This document shows, piece after piece, positions 8,009 to 15,320 of a DNA stretch of 42,881 bases. The stretch comes from an uncultured Collinsella sp. (GTDB lineage Bacteria > Actinomycetota > Coriobacteriia > Coriobacteriales > Coriobacteriaceae), in NCBI GenBank assembly GCA_958346935.1, contig CATVTM010000008.1, forward strand, positions 1 through 42,881. The letters are read 5' to 3'. The notes beneath the pieces were generated by a model. It was not told where the DNA came from and searched no databases. It was given only the letters and a program-made list of their open reading frames with translations. Within the stretch, counting starts at the first letter, position 1; every line of letters starts with the position of its first letter. The position numbers were made by a program, and so were the translations under genes.

Positions 8009-9733
8009 CTACGAGCGCAGTGTAATTTTGTCTCGCAGCGACTTGAGATCCTCGGTGACGGTTCTGTCTTCTTGGATCATCTTCTGGACTTTTTTGTAGC
8101 TCGTACTGACGGTCGAGTGGTTGCGGTTGCCAAATTCGGCGCCCACCGCCGTGGTCGTCATCTCGCACATCTCAATCGCCAGATAGATGGCTATGTGACG
8201 TGCCTTGGCGATATTGGCGTTGCGGCGCGGACCGATGAGCTCCTCGTGCGTTACGCCGTACTGCTCCTCGATGACGGACTGGACCGTCTGAACGTTGATT
8301 TTCTTGGCCGACGTGTCGAAGTACTGGCTGGCGATCGTGTCGATATCATCGAAGGTGAGTTCCCCGCCCTCGCGTTCGCGGTCGCCCGCTTCGCCGGCGC
8401 AGCGCTCACAGAAGCTCTCGAGCTCGCGGATGTTGGTGCCCGAGACCTCGGCCATGTGCTTAAAGTGCTCGTCGGTCAGGTGTCCGCCGTCGCCCCCGTA
8501 GGCCGCCAGTAGCGAATCGTCGCCCGCCTCGGGCGCGGCGGCGATGGTGTTCTCGTAATAGCGCTGCAAGATCTTGTATTTCATCTCGTAGCTGGGCTCT
8601 GCGACCAAGCAGAGCATGCCGGCATTAAAGCGGCTGGTCAGGCGTTCGTCCATGCTCAAGTCTTTGGGTGCGCGATCGGCTGCGATCACGACCTTTTTGT
8701 TGTTGCGGATGAACTCGTCCATAAGCTGGAAAAAGTAGTCCACGCTCGCGCGCTTGCCGATAATGTTTTGGATGTCGTCGATGATGAGCACGTCCACGCC
8801 GTGGTATGCCTGCATGATGGGAGCGTTGCTCTTCTTTTGGCGGTCGAACTCGGTCATCAGGTCGTCCAGGTACGCCTGGGAATTGGCGTACTTGACCTTG
8901 ATCTCGGGAGATTTCTCGGCGAGCTCATTTTTGATGGCGAGCAGCAGGTGGGTTTTACCCAGCCCCGATTTGCCGTAGATGAACAGTGACGTGCACGTGC
9001 CGCGCTCGTCCGCCAGGGCGGCAAACTTGAGTGCCGAGCGATAGGCGTGGCTGTTCTCGGGCCCGTAGACAAAGTTCTCAAAGGTGAATTTTGAGTTTGC
9101 GGCGAGCGGGGCACCGTCTGTGTTCTGCTCCGCCGGCGCTGCCGGCGCCGCCGTGGGCGAAGCGGGGGCCGCAGCGTGCGTGGTCTTTGCCGGAGCGCCG
9201 CCCTTCATCTGGTTCATCATACGGCGGAAGTCATCGGCCGAAAGCGTGTTCTTGATCGCAATGCCCGAGTCCTCGCCCGGCGTCGTGTCGTGGGCGATGG
9301 GCATGTGCGTGACGGGTGCGGGCGTTGATGTCACCGGCATCGACGGTGCCGCGGGCGCCTGCTGCACCTCTCCCATGGTTTCACGGGAAACATCGCCGGC
9401 CCTGGGCACCGGTACCGTTGCGGCGGCTGCGGCCGCTACCAGGGGAGCGGCGGGTGCCGCCGCGGCAGCGGAATCCGCCGCGGCGCCCTGTGGTGCCACG
9501 ATGTCGAGTGCGATCGGCGCAAAGGCGATTTCCTCTAGATAGGCCTCGATCGTCGGTTGATGCTTTTTGAGCTGCGCGATGGCAAAGCGCGAAGGGGCCT
9601 CGATCGTGAGCGTGTCTTCGGTCAGGCTCACAGCGCGCGATTGCCCCAACATGTTGATGAGGCGTGCATCTTGGCCATCGCGCTGGCAAAAGGCGATGGC
9701 ATCCCCCAGGATGATGCTTGCTTCCTCGTCCAC
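8009..9733 (-). CDS. dnaA: Chromosomal replication initiator DnaA
   Basis: DnaA binds DnaA boxes, oligomerises with ATP and opens oriC. The 574-residue product is long for the family because of a roughly 130-residue Ala/Pro-rich linker (domain II, about residues 82-212). Domain III has Walker A (GKSGLGKT, near 254-261), Walker B LIIDDIQ and the arginine-finger segment ERLTSRF. Domain IV carries GNRNHSTVSTSYKK where most DnaA proteins read GGRDHTTV plus HA, so the base-reading helix has changed. The GTG start follows a purine-rich site and lies 15 bases after the stop of the upstream GHKL gene, implying co-transcription. A parS-like sequence is embedded at codons 114-120. Confidence 0.97.
   Translation of the reverse strand: MDEEASIILGDAIAFCQRDGQDARLINMLGQSRAVSLTEDTLTIEAPSRFAIAQLKKHQPTIEAYLEEIAFAPIALDIVAPQGAAADSAAAAAPAAPLVAAAAAATVPVPRAGDVSRETMGEVQQAPAAPSMPVTSTPAPVTHMPIAHDTTPGEDSGIAIKNTLSADDFRRMMNQMKGGAPAKTTHAAAPASPTAAPAAPAEQNTDGAPLAANSKFTFENFVYGPENSHAYRSALKFAALADERGTCTSLFIYGKSGLGKTHLLLAIKNELAEKSPEIKVKYANSQAYLDDLMTEFDRQKKSNAPIMQAYHGVDVLIIDDIQNIIGKRASVDYFFQLMDEFIRNNKKVVIAADRAPKDLSMDERLTSRFNAGMLCLVAEPSYEMKYKILQRYYENTIAAAPEAGDDSLLAAYGGDGGHLTDEHFKHMAEVSGTNIRELESFCERCAGEAGDREREGGELTFDDIDTIASQYFDTSAKKINVQTVQSVIEEQYGVTHEELIGPRRNANIAKARHIAIYLAIEMCEMTTTAVGAEFGNRNHSTVSTSYKKVQKMIQEDRTVTEDLKSLRDKITLRS
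9377..9392. other. parS-like site inside dnaA
   Basis: The 16 bases ggtttcacgggaaaca match TGTTTCACGTGAAACA at 14 positions. They encode the VSRET segment of the DnaA linker, a region not expected to be constrained in protein sequence. It may be an additional, weaker ParB site. Confidence 0.45.
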
Positions 9734-9748
9734 GGTCTCTCCCGTCCT

Positions 9749-11077
9749 TTAGCTCTGAGCTCGCACGCGAGCTGCGCCGAGTTCGGTCAGATGGTATTTT
9801 TGGCCATGCTTGATGACCAAGCCGGCCTGCGCCAAATCATTGAGCGTTCGCGACCAGGTGGGGGCCGAATTTCCAAACGCCCTCGCCAGATCGGTCGCGC
9901 CGCACGCCTGATTTTGCGCCAGATAGCCTAGCGCGGCGTTGCCGCGGTCGCTTACGAACACGTCCGGCTGTGGCTGTGCATACTGATTTGCCGCATTAGG
10001 ATACATCATTTGAGCTGCTGGTTGTTGAGAACTCTGCATGGGTGGCATCTGCTGTTGAAAACTTTGCGGCCACTGTTGGTAAGGCTGCGCCGGTGCCTGC
10101 TGTGCCCAGGGGTTGTACTGTTGCTGGGGCATCTGCTGGTACGGCTGCTGGTATCCCTGCGGGTACTGTTGCGGATACTGCTGGGCGTACCCGTGCCCCT
10201 GCTGCGGTACTTGTTGATATGGATACCCTTGCGGGTACGGCTGATAACCCATTTGCTGGCCGCCCGGCATGCCTGTCGATTGTTGGACGGCAACATCCTG
10301 GTCTGTCGGAGGCATTCCCTCTGGAGTGTTTGGAGGCACCGGCATCGACATCGCCTGGAACCCCTGCGCGGGGAGCATCCCAGACTGCTGCATCTGTGCC
10401 ATGGGCGGCTGTGTAAAAGCTCCCGGCAGGGGATAGACTGTCTGCTCGGTCTCGGGGCGCACGGCGGCACCGCGTCCGCCGGCACGCTCGATTTCCTGCA
10501 CGCGCTTGGGGTTCAGGCTCACGGTCACCACGGTGCCGTTGCCCATGTTGTCTTCGATGGAGACGGCGCCGCCGGCGTTTTCCAGGTACTCCTGTACCAT
10601 GGGAAACCCCGCCCCGGTTCCGCGGATATACCGCTTCATCTTGCTGTTTGCGCTGGTCACGCCAAAGTCGAAGGCGCGTTCCTTGTCATCGATGCCCGGC
10701 CCCTGATCGGCAAAGCGAATCGTGTCTCCGCCGTCCAGGATCGAGATGATGGGCTCTGCAAAGTGGGCGTGGATAAAGTTTTCGACAATCTCGCGGATGA
10801 CCATGAGCGAGATGTGGCCGCCCTGTTCCTTCATGCATTGGTAGACGGTGTTGGTCGTCTCTTCCAGATACGTGCGGACGTCTTGCGGCTCGATGACAAT
10901 CACGCGCGGGGTCGATAGCATGTCGTCGTATACCGCTATGCGCGCCGCATACATCGCTGCAGGCGCTTTTACTGCGGTCTGTTCGTCCTCGTCGCGCTCT
11001 TCGCGTACGCCGGTGATGTGCTCGTTGTCGGGTGCCGGATCTCCGGAGTCGACCATGGTGTAAAAGTCGTCAGACAT
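9749..11077 (-). CDS. GHKL ATPase with Q/P/Y-rich low-complexity region and C-terminal winged helix, upstream of dnaA
   Basis: I do not recognise a named family for this 442-residue protein. Residues about 60-190 form a GHKL ATP-binding domain of the anti-sigma/histidine-kinase type, with an N-box REIVENF (95-101), a G1 motif DQGPGID (124-130) and a G2 motif GTGAG (153-157). No phosphoacceptor-histidine helix is seen. Residues about 215-370 are extremely rich in Gln, Pro, Tyr and Met, resembling a prion-like disordered segment. Residues about 376-440 look like a winged helix-turn-helix with a wing near HGQKYHLTELG. It begins at the origin and ends 15 bases before dnaA, so it is the first gene of the dnaA operon. 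Its role is unknown; a sensor or regulator acting on initiation or on dnaA transcription is an inference from position only. Confidence 0.85.
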   Translation of the reverse strand: MSDDFYTMVDSGDPAPDNEHITGVREERDEDEQTAVKAPAAMYAARIAVYDDMLSTPRVIVIEPQDVRTYLEETTNTVYQCMKEQGGHISLMVIREIVENFIHAHFAEPIISILDGGDTIRFADQGPGIDDKERAFDFGVTSANSKMKRYIRGTGAGFPMVQEYLENAGGAVSIEDNMGNGTVVTVSLNPKRVQEIERAGGRGAAVRPETEQTVYPLPGAFTQPPMAQMQQSGMLPAQGFQAMSMPVPPNTPEGMPPTDQDVAVQQSTGMPGGQQMGYQPYPQGYPYQQVPQQGHGYAQQYPQQYPQGYQQPYQQMPQQQYNPWAQQAPAQPYQQWPQSFQQQMPPMQSSQQPAAQMMYPNAANQYAQPQPDVFVSDRGNAALGYLAQNQACGATDLARAFGNSAPTWSRTLNDLAQAGLVIKHGQKYHLTELGAARVRAQS

Positions 11078-11260
11078 GCCGCTCGCAATCTTTCAAAAGG
11101 TTTCGAACAGATAGTAGCTCACCGTGCAATGTTTCTCATCTTTCGACAACTTTTCAAAACCTGTTGAAAACTTTGGAAATCGGACGAAAAGTTCTCAACA
11201 TTGCCAACATGACCTGTTGAAAACTCGATGAAATATCGTGAAAAGTTGCCAACTGTCTCA
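11078..11260. other. oriC, rpmH-side DnaA-box cluster
   Basis: This AT-rich gap holds two identical CCTGTTGAAAACT blocks. Their DnaA-box-like cores are TTTTCAACA on the minus strand, at 11162-11170 and 11215-11223. A TTCTCAACA lies on the plus strand at 11192-11200. Looser relatives occur at 11140-11148 (CTTTCGACA) and 11101-11109. Divergent transcription starts here: the GHKL-dnaA operon leftward and rpmH rightward. Besides being part of the origin it must contain the leftward operon promoter, which I could not pinpoint; the boxes are placed for dnaA autoregulation. Confidence 0.7.
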
Positions 11261-11320
11261 AATACCGAATCTGCTTATGGGGGAACCGTGTACTCTTTGC
11301 AACCTTTTACCTTTGATTTC

Positions 11321-11350
11321 TTGACATTTGAACATTGATTTCCCTACAAT
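11321..11350 (+). promoter_or_regulatory. rpmH operon promoter
   Basis: A consensus -35 TTGACA (11321-11326) and a -10 TACAAT (11345-11350) are 18 bases apart. Transcription would start near 11357, leaving a leader of about 65 bases before rpmH. Confidence 0.8.
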
Positions 11351-11422
11351 CTTCAAGCTCACGTGTCTATATCTGCGTCCGCGTCCCCGCGGACACTCGA
11401 AATGCAGCAGGAGGAACTTAAG

Positions 11423-11557
11423 ATGAAGCGTACGTATCAGCCTAATAAGCGTAAGCGTGCCAAGACCCATGGCTTCCGTGCCCGTATGGCCACTAAGGGT
11501 GGTCGTGCCGTGCTCGCCCGTCGTCGCGCCAAGGGCCGCAAGCGTCTCACTGTCTAG
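11423..11557 (+). CDS. rpmH: 50S ribosomal protein L34
   Basis: The 44-residue, strongly basic product MKRTYQPNKRKRAKTHGFRA and onward is a textbook L34, a small 23S rRNA-binding protein. The ATG at 11423 follows GGAGGAAC at good spacing; in-frame codons upstream of it are leader. It is the first gene of the rpmH-rnpA-yidD-yidC-khpB series that flanks oriC in many bacteria. Confidence 0.97.
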   Translation: MKRTYQPNKRKRAKTHGFRARMATKGGRAVLARRRAKGRKRLTV

Positions 11558-11577
11558 CAGCGATACACACATCTCGC

Positions 11578-11916
11578 ATGAAGACTATTAAGTCTCGGCA
11601 AGATTTCGAGCATGTGTTCAGTCAGGGGCGTCGTTTCAATCATCCTCTGATTCGAATGACCATATGTGAATCGGTTGGCGAAGGCGACTCCGGAAGGGTC
11701 GCCTTCGTTGGTGCTAAACGGCTCGGTTGTGCGGTCGTGCGCAACCGTTCTAAGCGTGTGATGCGCGAGGCCGCCCGCAGCTGCGGATTTCCCGTTGCGG
11801 GTTATGACATCATCTTGTTCGCAACTCCCAAGACGAGGGTTTCCTCGCCGCAGGAGATGGACAAGGCGTTGCGTTCGCTTATGAAACGCGCCGGCGTTGC
11901 CGGGGAGGAGCGATGA
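11578..11916 (+). CDS. rnpA: Ribonuclease P protein component
   Basis: RnpA is the protein cofactor of RNase P, which removes 5' leaders from tRNA precursors. The 112-residue product has the family RNR signature in VVRNRSKRVMREAAR and an N-terminal RRFNHPLIRM-type segment. The ATG lies 20 bases after rpmH with no strong ribosome binding site of its own, so expression may depend on coupling with rpmH. It overlaps yidD by the ATGA at its stop. Confidence 0.95.
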   Translation: MKTIKSRQDFEHVFSQGRRFNHPLIRMTICESVGEGDSGRVAFVGAKRLGCAVVRNRSKRVMREAARSCGFPVAGYDIILFATPKTRVSSPQEMDKALRSLMKRAGVAGEER

Positions 11917-12137
11917 GCAATCACGTCTTGCGGCGTGTTGCCATCGCTCCTATTCGCATATATCAACAGGTTATTTCGCCCTTATTGCCTGACGCCTGCA
12001 TTTATTATCCAACGTGTTCGCAATACGCCGTTCAGGCGATTGAGAAATACGGTGTTTTGAGAGGCTGCTGGCTTGCCGTGAGGCGCATCGCTCGCTGCAA
12101 TCCCCTGCACGTCGGCGGTTATGACCCTGTGCCCTAG
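11913..12137 (+). CDS. yidD: Membrane protein insertion efficiency factor YidD
   Basis: YidD is a small membrane-associated protein thought to help YidC-dependent insertion. The 74-residue product shows the family pattern: PIRIYQQVISPLLP, then YYPTCSQYAVQAIEKYG, then RCNPLHVGGYDPVP, with conserved cysteines. Its ATG overlaps the rnpA stop by four bases (ATGA), a sign of translational coupling. Confidence 0.94.
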   Translation: MSNHVLRRVAIAPIRIYQQVISPLLPDACIYYPTCSQYAVQAIEKYGVLRGCWLAVRRIARCNPLHVGGYDPVP

Positions 12138-12166
12138 CGGGCACTCGCTATCGGAGGAAAACTTAC

Positions 12167-12937
12167 ATGTGGGATTGGATCGTTAACATCCTTTTTGAGC
12201 TGCTCAAGCTCATCCAGACCTTTGCGGTCGACTGGGGCCTGTCCATCATCATCCTGGTGGTCATTATCCGTCTGCTGCTGACGCCGCTTATGCTCAAGTC
12301 GACCAAGTCGACGGCCCGCATGCAGGTGCTGCAGCCCAAGATGCTCGAGATCCAGGAGCGCTATGCAGACGATCCCCAGCGTCAGGCCGAGGAGATGCAG
12401 AAGTTCTACAGCGAGAACAAGTTCAACCCCATGGCTGGTTGTCTGCCGCTGCTGATCCAGATGCCTATCCTGTGCGCCCTGTTCACGTTGCTGCGCAATC
12501 TGCCGCAGTACTTTGACGAGGGCACGTTCTCGTTCTTCAACATTCTGCCCGACCTGACCACGACGCCGAGCGCTTCCTTTGCCGATGGCTTTATGGTTGC
12601 ACTGCCTGCGCTGGTCTGCCTGATTCTGTTTGCCGTCCTGACCCTGATTCCGCAGCTGTATATGTCTCGCAATCAGACTGGTCAACAGGCCCAGAGCATG
12701 CGCATGATGGCCGTTGTTATGACCGTCATGATGCTCTGGATGGGCTGGAGCCTGCCCGTCGGCGTTCTGCTCTATTACGATGTGTCTTCTGCTTGGCAGG
12801 TTATCCAGCAGATCTTCGTGACGCAGAAGGTTATCGACAAGGCCAAGGCCGATGAGGAGGAGCGTCTTAAGAACGCCCCGCTGCAGGTCGAGGTCACGCG
12901 CCGCGAGAAGAAGCCGCGTCCGCACAAGAAGAAGTAG
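12167..12937 (+). CDS. yidC: Membrane protein insertase YidC/Oxa1 family
   Basis: This protein inserts membrane proteins alone or with SecYEG. The 256-residue, actinobacterial short form lacks the large periplasmic domain and a lipobox. A first membrane segment (about 21-42) contains the conserved groove arginine in VVIIRLLLTPL. A cytoplasmic helical hairpin rich in charged residues follows (about 45-85), then PMAGCLPLLIQMPI, with further hydrophobic segments near 145-165 and 180-205. The Lys/Arg-rich tail fits ribosome contact. The ATG follows GGAGG and lies 29 bases after yidD. Confidence 0.95.
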   Translation: MWDWIVNILFELLKLIQTFAVDWGLSIIILVVIIRLLLTPLMLKSTKSTARMQVLQPKMLEIQERYADDPQRQAEEMQKFYSENKFNPMAGCLPLLIQMPILCALFTLLRNLPQYFDEGTFSFFNILPDLTTTPSASFADGFMVALPALVCLILFAVLTLIPQLYMSRNQTGQQAQSMRMMAVVMTVMMLWMGWSLPVGVLLYYDVSSAWQVIQQIFVTQKVIDKAKADEEERLKNAPLQVEVTRREKKPRPHKKK

Positions 12938-12982
12938 TCGGGATATCAATCTTATTTAGGTACCTAACTTTTGGAGTACGTT

Positions 12983-13552
12983 ATGTCTGAAGAGATCATC
13001 GAGGATATGCTTGAGGAGGTTGCCCCGCAGGTTGCGGGCGATTATCCCGAGATTGCACAACGCTACAAGGCTGGTGAAGAGCTGACTGATGAGGAGCTCG
13101 ACACCATTGCCGATGTTGCGATTTCTATTCTGCGTTCCATCCTTTCGCACTTCGATGCCGCCAACTCTCCTATCGATGAGTATGAGGGCGATGAGGGCGA
13201 GCTGATTCTGGATGTAACGGCTCCTGATCTTGCTGTTCTCATTGGTCGTCACGGTCGCACGCTTGATGCCCTTCAGGTCATGTTCTCGCTTCTGGTGAGC
13301 CGTAAACTTGGCTTTAGGTATCCCGTTGTGGTGGACGTTGAGGGCTACAAGAGCCGCCGTCAAGACAAGGTCGCATCCATGGCTCAGTCTGCTGCCGAGC
13401 GTGCTATTCGCACTCATAAGAGTGTTTCGCTTCCGCCCATGAATGCCTATGAGCGCCGACTGGTTCATATTGCACTTCGTGGCAACGATGCGGTCGATAC
13501 CCATTCTGAGGGCTCTGACCCCGATCGTCACGTAGTGATTGTTGCTCGATAA
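12983..13552 (+). CDS. khpB: RNA-binding protein KhpB/Jag (KH and R3H domains)
   Basis: This is a cytoplasmic RNA-binding protein of the Jag/KhpB (EloR) family, linked in other Gram-positives to cell elongation and division control. The 189-residue product has an acidic N-terminus (about 1-60), a KH domain with the GxxG-type loop IGRHGRTLDALQ, and an R3H motif in ERRLVHIALR. It lacks the N-terminal Jag_N domain of Firmicutes proteins. The ATG at 12983 is preferred to an in-frame TTG at 12971 because TTGGAG at 12971-12976 serves as the ribosome binding site. A strong terminator follows. Confidence 0.93.
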   Translation: MSEEIIEDMLEEVAPQVAGDYPEIAQRYKAGEELTDEELDTIADVAISILRSILSHFDAANSPIDEYEGDEGELILDVTAPDLAVLIGRHGRTLDALQVMFSLLVSRKLGFRYPVVVDVEGYKSRRQDKVASMAQSAAERAIRTHKSVSLPPMNAYERRLVHIALRGNDAVDTHSEGSDPDRHVVIVAR

Positions 13553-13570
13553 TCTGCTCGAGCTTATGCT

Positions 13571-13602
13571 AAGGGGACGTGGTTTCCACGTCCCCTTTTT
13601 TT
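13571..13602 (+). terminator. Terminator of the rpmH-khpB operon
   Basis: A 12-bp perfect stem (13571-13582 with 13586-13597), 3-base loop and a T run to 13602. It separates khpB from rsmG. Confidence 0.92.
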
Positions 13603-13647
13603 GTCAAAAGTTCTCGATACACTGATTTTTGTCAGAAAGGAGTCGTC

Positions 13648-14385
13648 TTGTTTGTGTTGACTGATGAGCAAGCAAACCAGATGCTTAGCCGTCTTGCTTC
13701 GTATTGCAAAGACTATTCATTGAAGGTTTCCGATGACGAGCTTCGGGCCTGTATTCAGCACCTGGATCTTGTGCTGGAGACCAATAAGACTACCAATCTT
13801 ACACGCATTCTGAATGTTGACGATGCTGCCGTTCTTCATATTCTTGATTCACTTGTTTTGCTTCCTTATATAAATAAGGCCCCTGAGGGCGCTCTGCTTG
13901 ATATGGGTACTGGCGCTGGTTTCCCTGGCATTCCATTGACAATTGCTAGTGGGCGCAAGGCTACCTATATTGATTCAGTTGGTAAGAAGGTCGATGCCGT
14001 TAACTCTTTTGTTAAGGGACTTGGCCTGAAGCATGCTCATGCTGTTCATGATCGTCTTGAGGAATATGCACGAACGCATAAGAAACAATTTGCCGTTGTC
14101 ACTGCACGCGCAGTTGCACCACTGCCTGTTCTTGTCGAATATGCTTCGCCTTATTTGAAAGACGGTGGCCTCTTTGTCATTACAAAGGGGAATCCGACTG
14201 ATGAAGAGCTTAATTCTGGTGAAGCTGCTGCCAAGATCTGCGGCTTTACAGCGCTTTTCACCGATGAATTAGATTTGCCTGATGGCTTAGGGCATCGTGA
14301 GTTCATCATTCTTAAGAAGTCTCGTCCAGCATCCGTTACTCTTCCACGTGCTAATGGCATGGCGAAGAAGAATCCGCTTGCTTAG
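13648..14385 (+). CDS. rsmG: 16S rRNA (guanine-N7) methyltransferase RsmG
   Basis: RsmG (GidB) methylates N7 of G527 in 16S rRNA with SAM; loss gives low-level streptomycin resistance. The product is about 245 residues with the SAM-binding motif LLDMGTGAGFPGIPL and a second motif VVTARAVAPL. The start chosen is TTG at 13648, five bases after AAAGGAG; GTG at 13654 is a fair alternative. Codons are noticeably richer in A/T at third positions than in genes on either side. The stop is followed immediately by the first parS site. The rsmG-parA-parB order near oriC is common. Confidence 0.94.
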   Translation: MFVLTDEQANQMLSRLASYCKDYSLKVSDDELRACIQHLDLVLETNKTTNLTRILNVDDAAVLHILDSLVLLPYINKAPEGALLDMGTGAGFPGIPLTIASGRKATYIDSVGKKVDAVNSFVKGLGLKHAHAVHDRLEEYARTHKKQFAVVTARAVAPLPVLVEYASPYLKDGGLFVITKGNPTDEELNSGEAAAKICGFTALFTDELDLPDGLGHREFIILKKSRPASVTLPRANGMAKKNPLA

Positions 14386-14403
14386 ATGTTTCACGTGAAA
14401 CAT
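14386..14403. promoter_or_regulatory. parS site 1
   Basis: A perfect 18-base palindrome, atgtttcacgtgaaacat, containing the full parS consensus TGTTTCACGTGAAACA. It begins at the base after the rsmG stop. ParB nucleates and spreads from such sites to partition the origin. Confidence 0.97.
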
Positions 14404-14424
14404 AATGGATAGTGTCGACTCAAA

Positions 14425-14442
14425 ATGTTTCACGTGAAACAT
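14425..14442. promoter_or_regulatory. parS site 2
   Basis: The same 18-base palindrome as site 1, starting exactly 39 bases downstream of it. Confidence 0.97.
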
Positions 14443-14463
14443 CGTAGTTGATAACGAATCGGA

Positions 14464-14481
14464 ATGTTTCACGTGAAACAT
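14464..14481. promoter_or_regulatory. parS site 3
   Basis: A third identical 18-base palindrome, again at 39-base spacing and 38 bases before the parA start. ParB binding here could also repress parAB. Confidence 0.97.
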
Positions 14482-14519
14482 CCTCCGTTTAACGGCATTA
14501 ATACACACCAGGAGGGACC

Positions 14520-15320
14520 GTGGGATTTCGCGACGTTAAGCGTTCCAAGAGCGCAAAAAACACGCGTATCATTGCAATCATCAACCAAAAAGGCGGTGTT
14601 GGTAAGTCGACGACGGCTGTAAATCTTGCCGCAGCACTGGGCGAACAAGGTCGGAAGACGCTCATTGTCGATTTTGACCCGCAAGGTAATAGCACGAGTG
14701 GTTTTGGAATCGAAAAAGAAGACCTTGATCACTGTATTTATGATGCATTGTTGAATGACGTGCCTGCAGAATCGCTCGTTCTTGATACGAACTGTAAAAA
14801 GGTGTTCGTTATTCCGGCAACAATTCAGCTTGCAGGCGCAGAAATTGAGCTTGTGAGTGCAATTGCACGCGAAACACGTCTAAAAGATCTGCTTGAGCCG
14901 ATTCAGGATGAGTTTGACTTCATCTTTATTGACTGCCCGCCTTCGCTTGGACTTCTAACCATCAATGCACTAACGGCTGCAGATAGCGTTTTGATCCCAA
15001 TTCAGTGCGAGTATTACGCGCTTGAGGGCGTAACGAAGCTTCTTGAGTCAATGAAGATGGTTAAATCGCGTCTGAATAAGGGTTTGGATACTTATGGCGT
15101 GCTTATGACGATGTATGACTCGCGTACTTCTCTTTCAAATCAGGTCGTTGAAGAGGTTCAGTCGTACTTTGGCGACAAAGCATTTAAAACATTGATTCCT
15201 CGTACAGTTAAAATCTCCGAAGCTCCGTCTTTTGGTGAGCCTGTAATTACCTATGCACCCCAAAATAAGGGTGCAAAAGCATATATGAACCTTGCAAAAG
15301 AGGTGATCAAGCGTGCCTAG
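14520..15320 (+). CDS. parA: Chromosome partitioning ATPase ParA/Soj
   Basis: ParA is a deviant Walker ATPase that binds nucleoid DNA and, with ParB-parS, segregates chromosome origins and can regulate DnaA. The 266-residue product has the signature KGGVGKST (24-31), the switch motif FDPQGN and FIDCPPSLGLLT. A short basic N-terminal leader precedes the core. The GTG start follows AGGAGGG. Three parS sites sit immediately upstream, and parB starts before the parA stop (8-base overlap). Confidence 0.97.
   Translation: MGFRDVKRSKSAKNTRIIAIINQKGGVGKSTTAVNLAAALGEQGRKTLIVDFDPQGNSTSGFGIEKEDLDHCIYDALLNDVPAESLVLDTNCKKVFVIPATIQLAGAEIELVSAIARETRLKDLLEPIQDEFDFIFIDCPPSLGLLTINALTAADSVLIPIQCEYYALEGVTKLLESMKMVKSRLNKGLDTYGVLMTMYDSRTSLSNQVVEEVQSYFGDKAFKTLIPRTVKISEAPSFGEPVITYAPQNKGAKAYMNLAKEVIKRA

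Noticed and set aside
9416..9500. Ala codon run in dnaA suggesting a frameshift or repeat expansion
   Set aside because: The frame is intact and Ala/Pro-rich linkers are normal for domain II in high-GC DnaA proteins.
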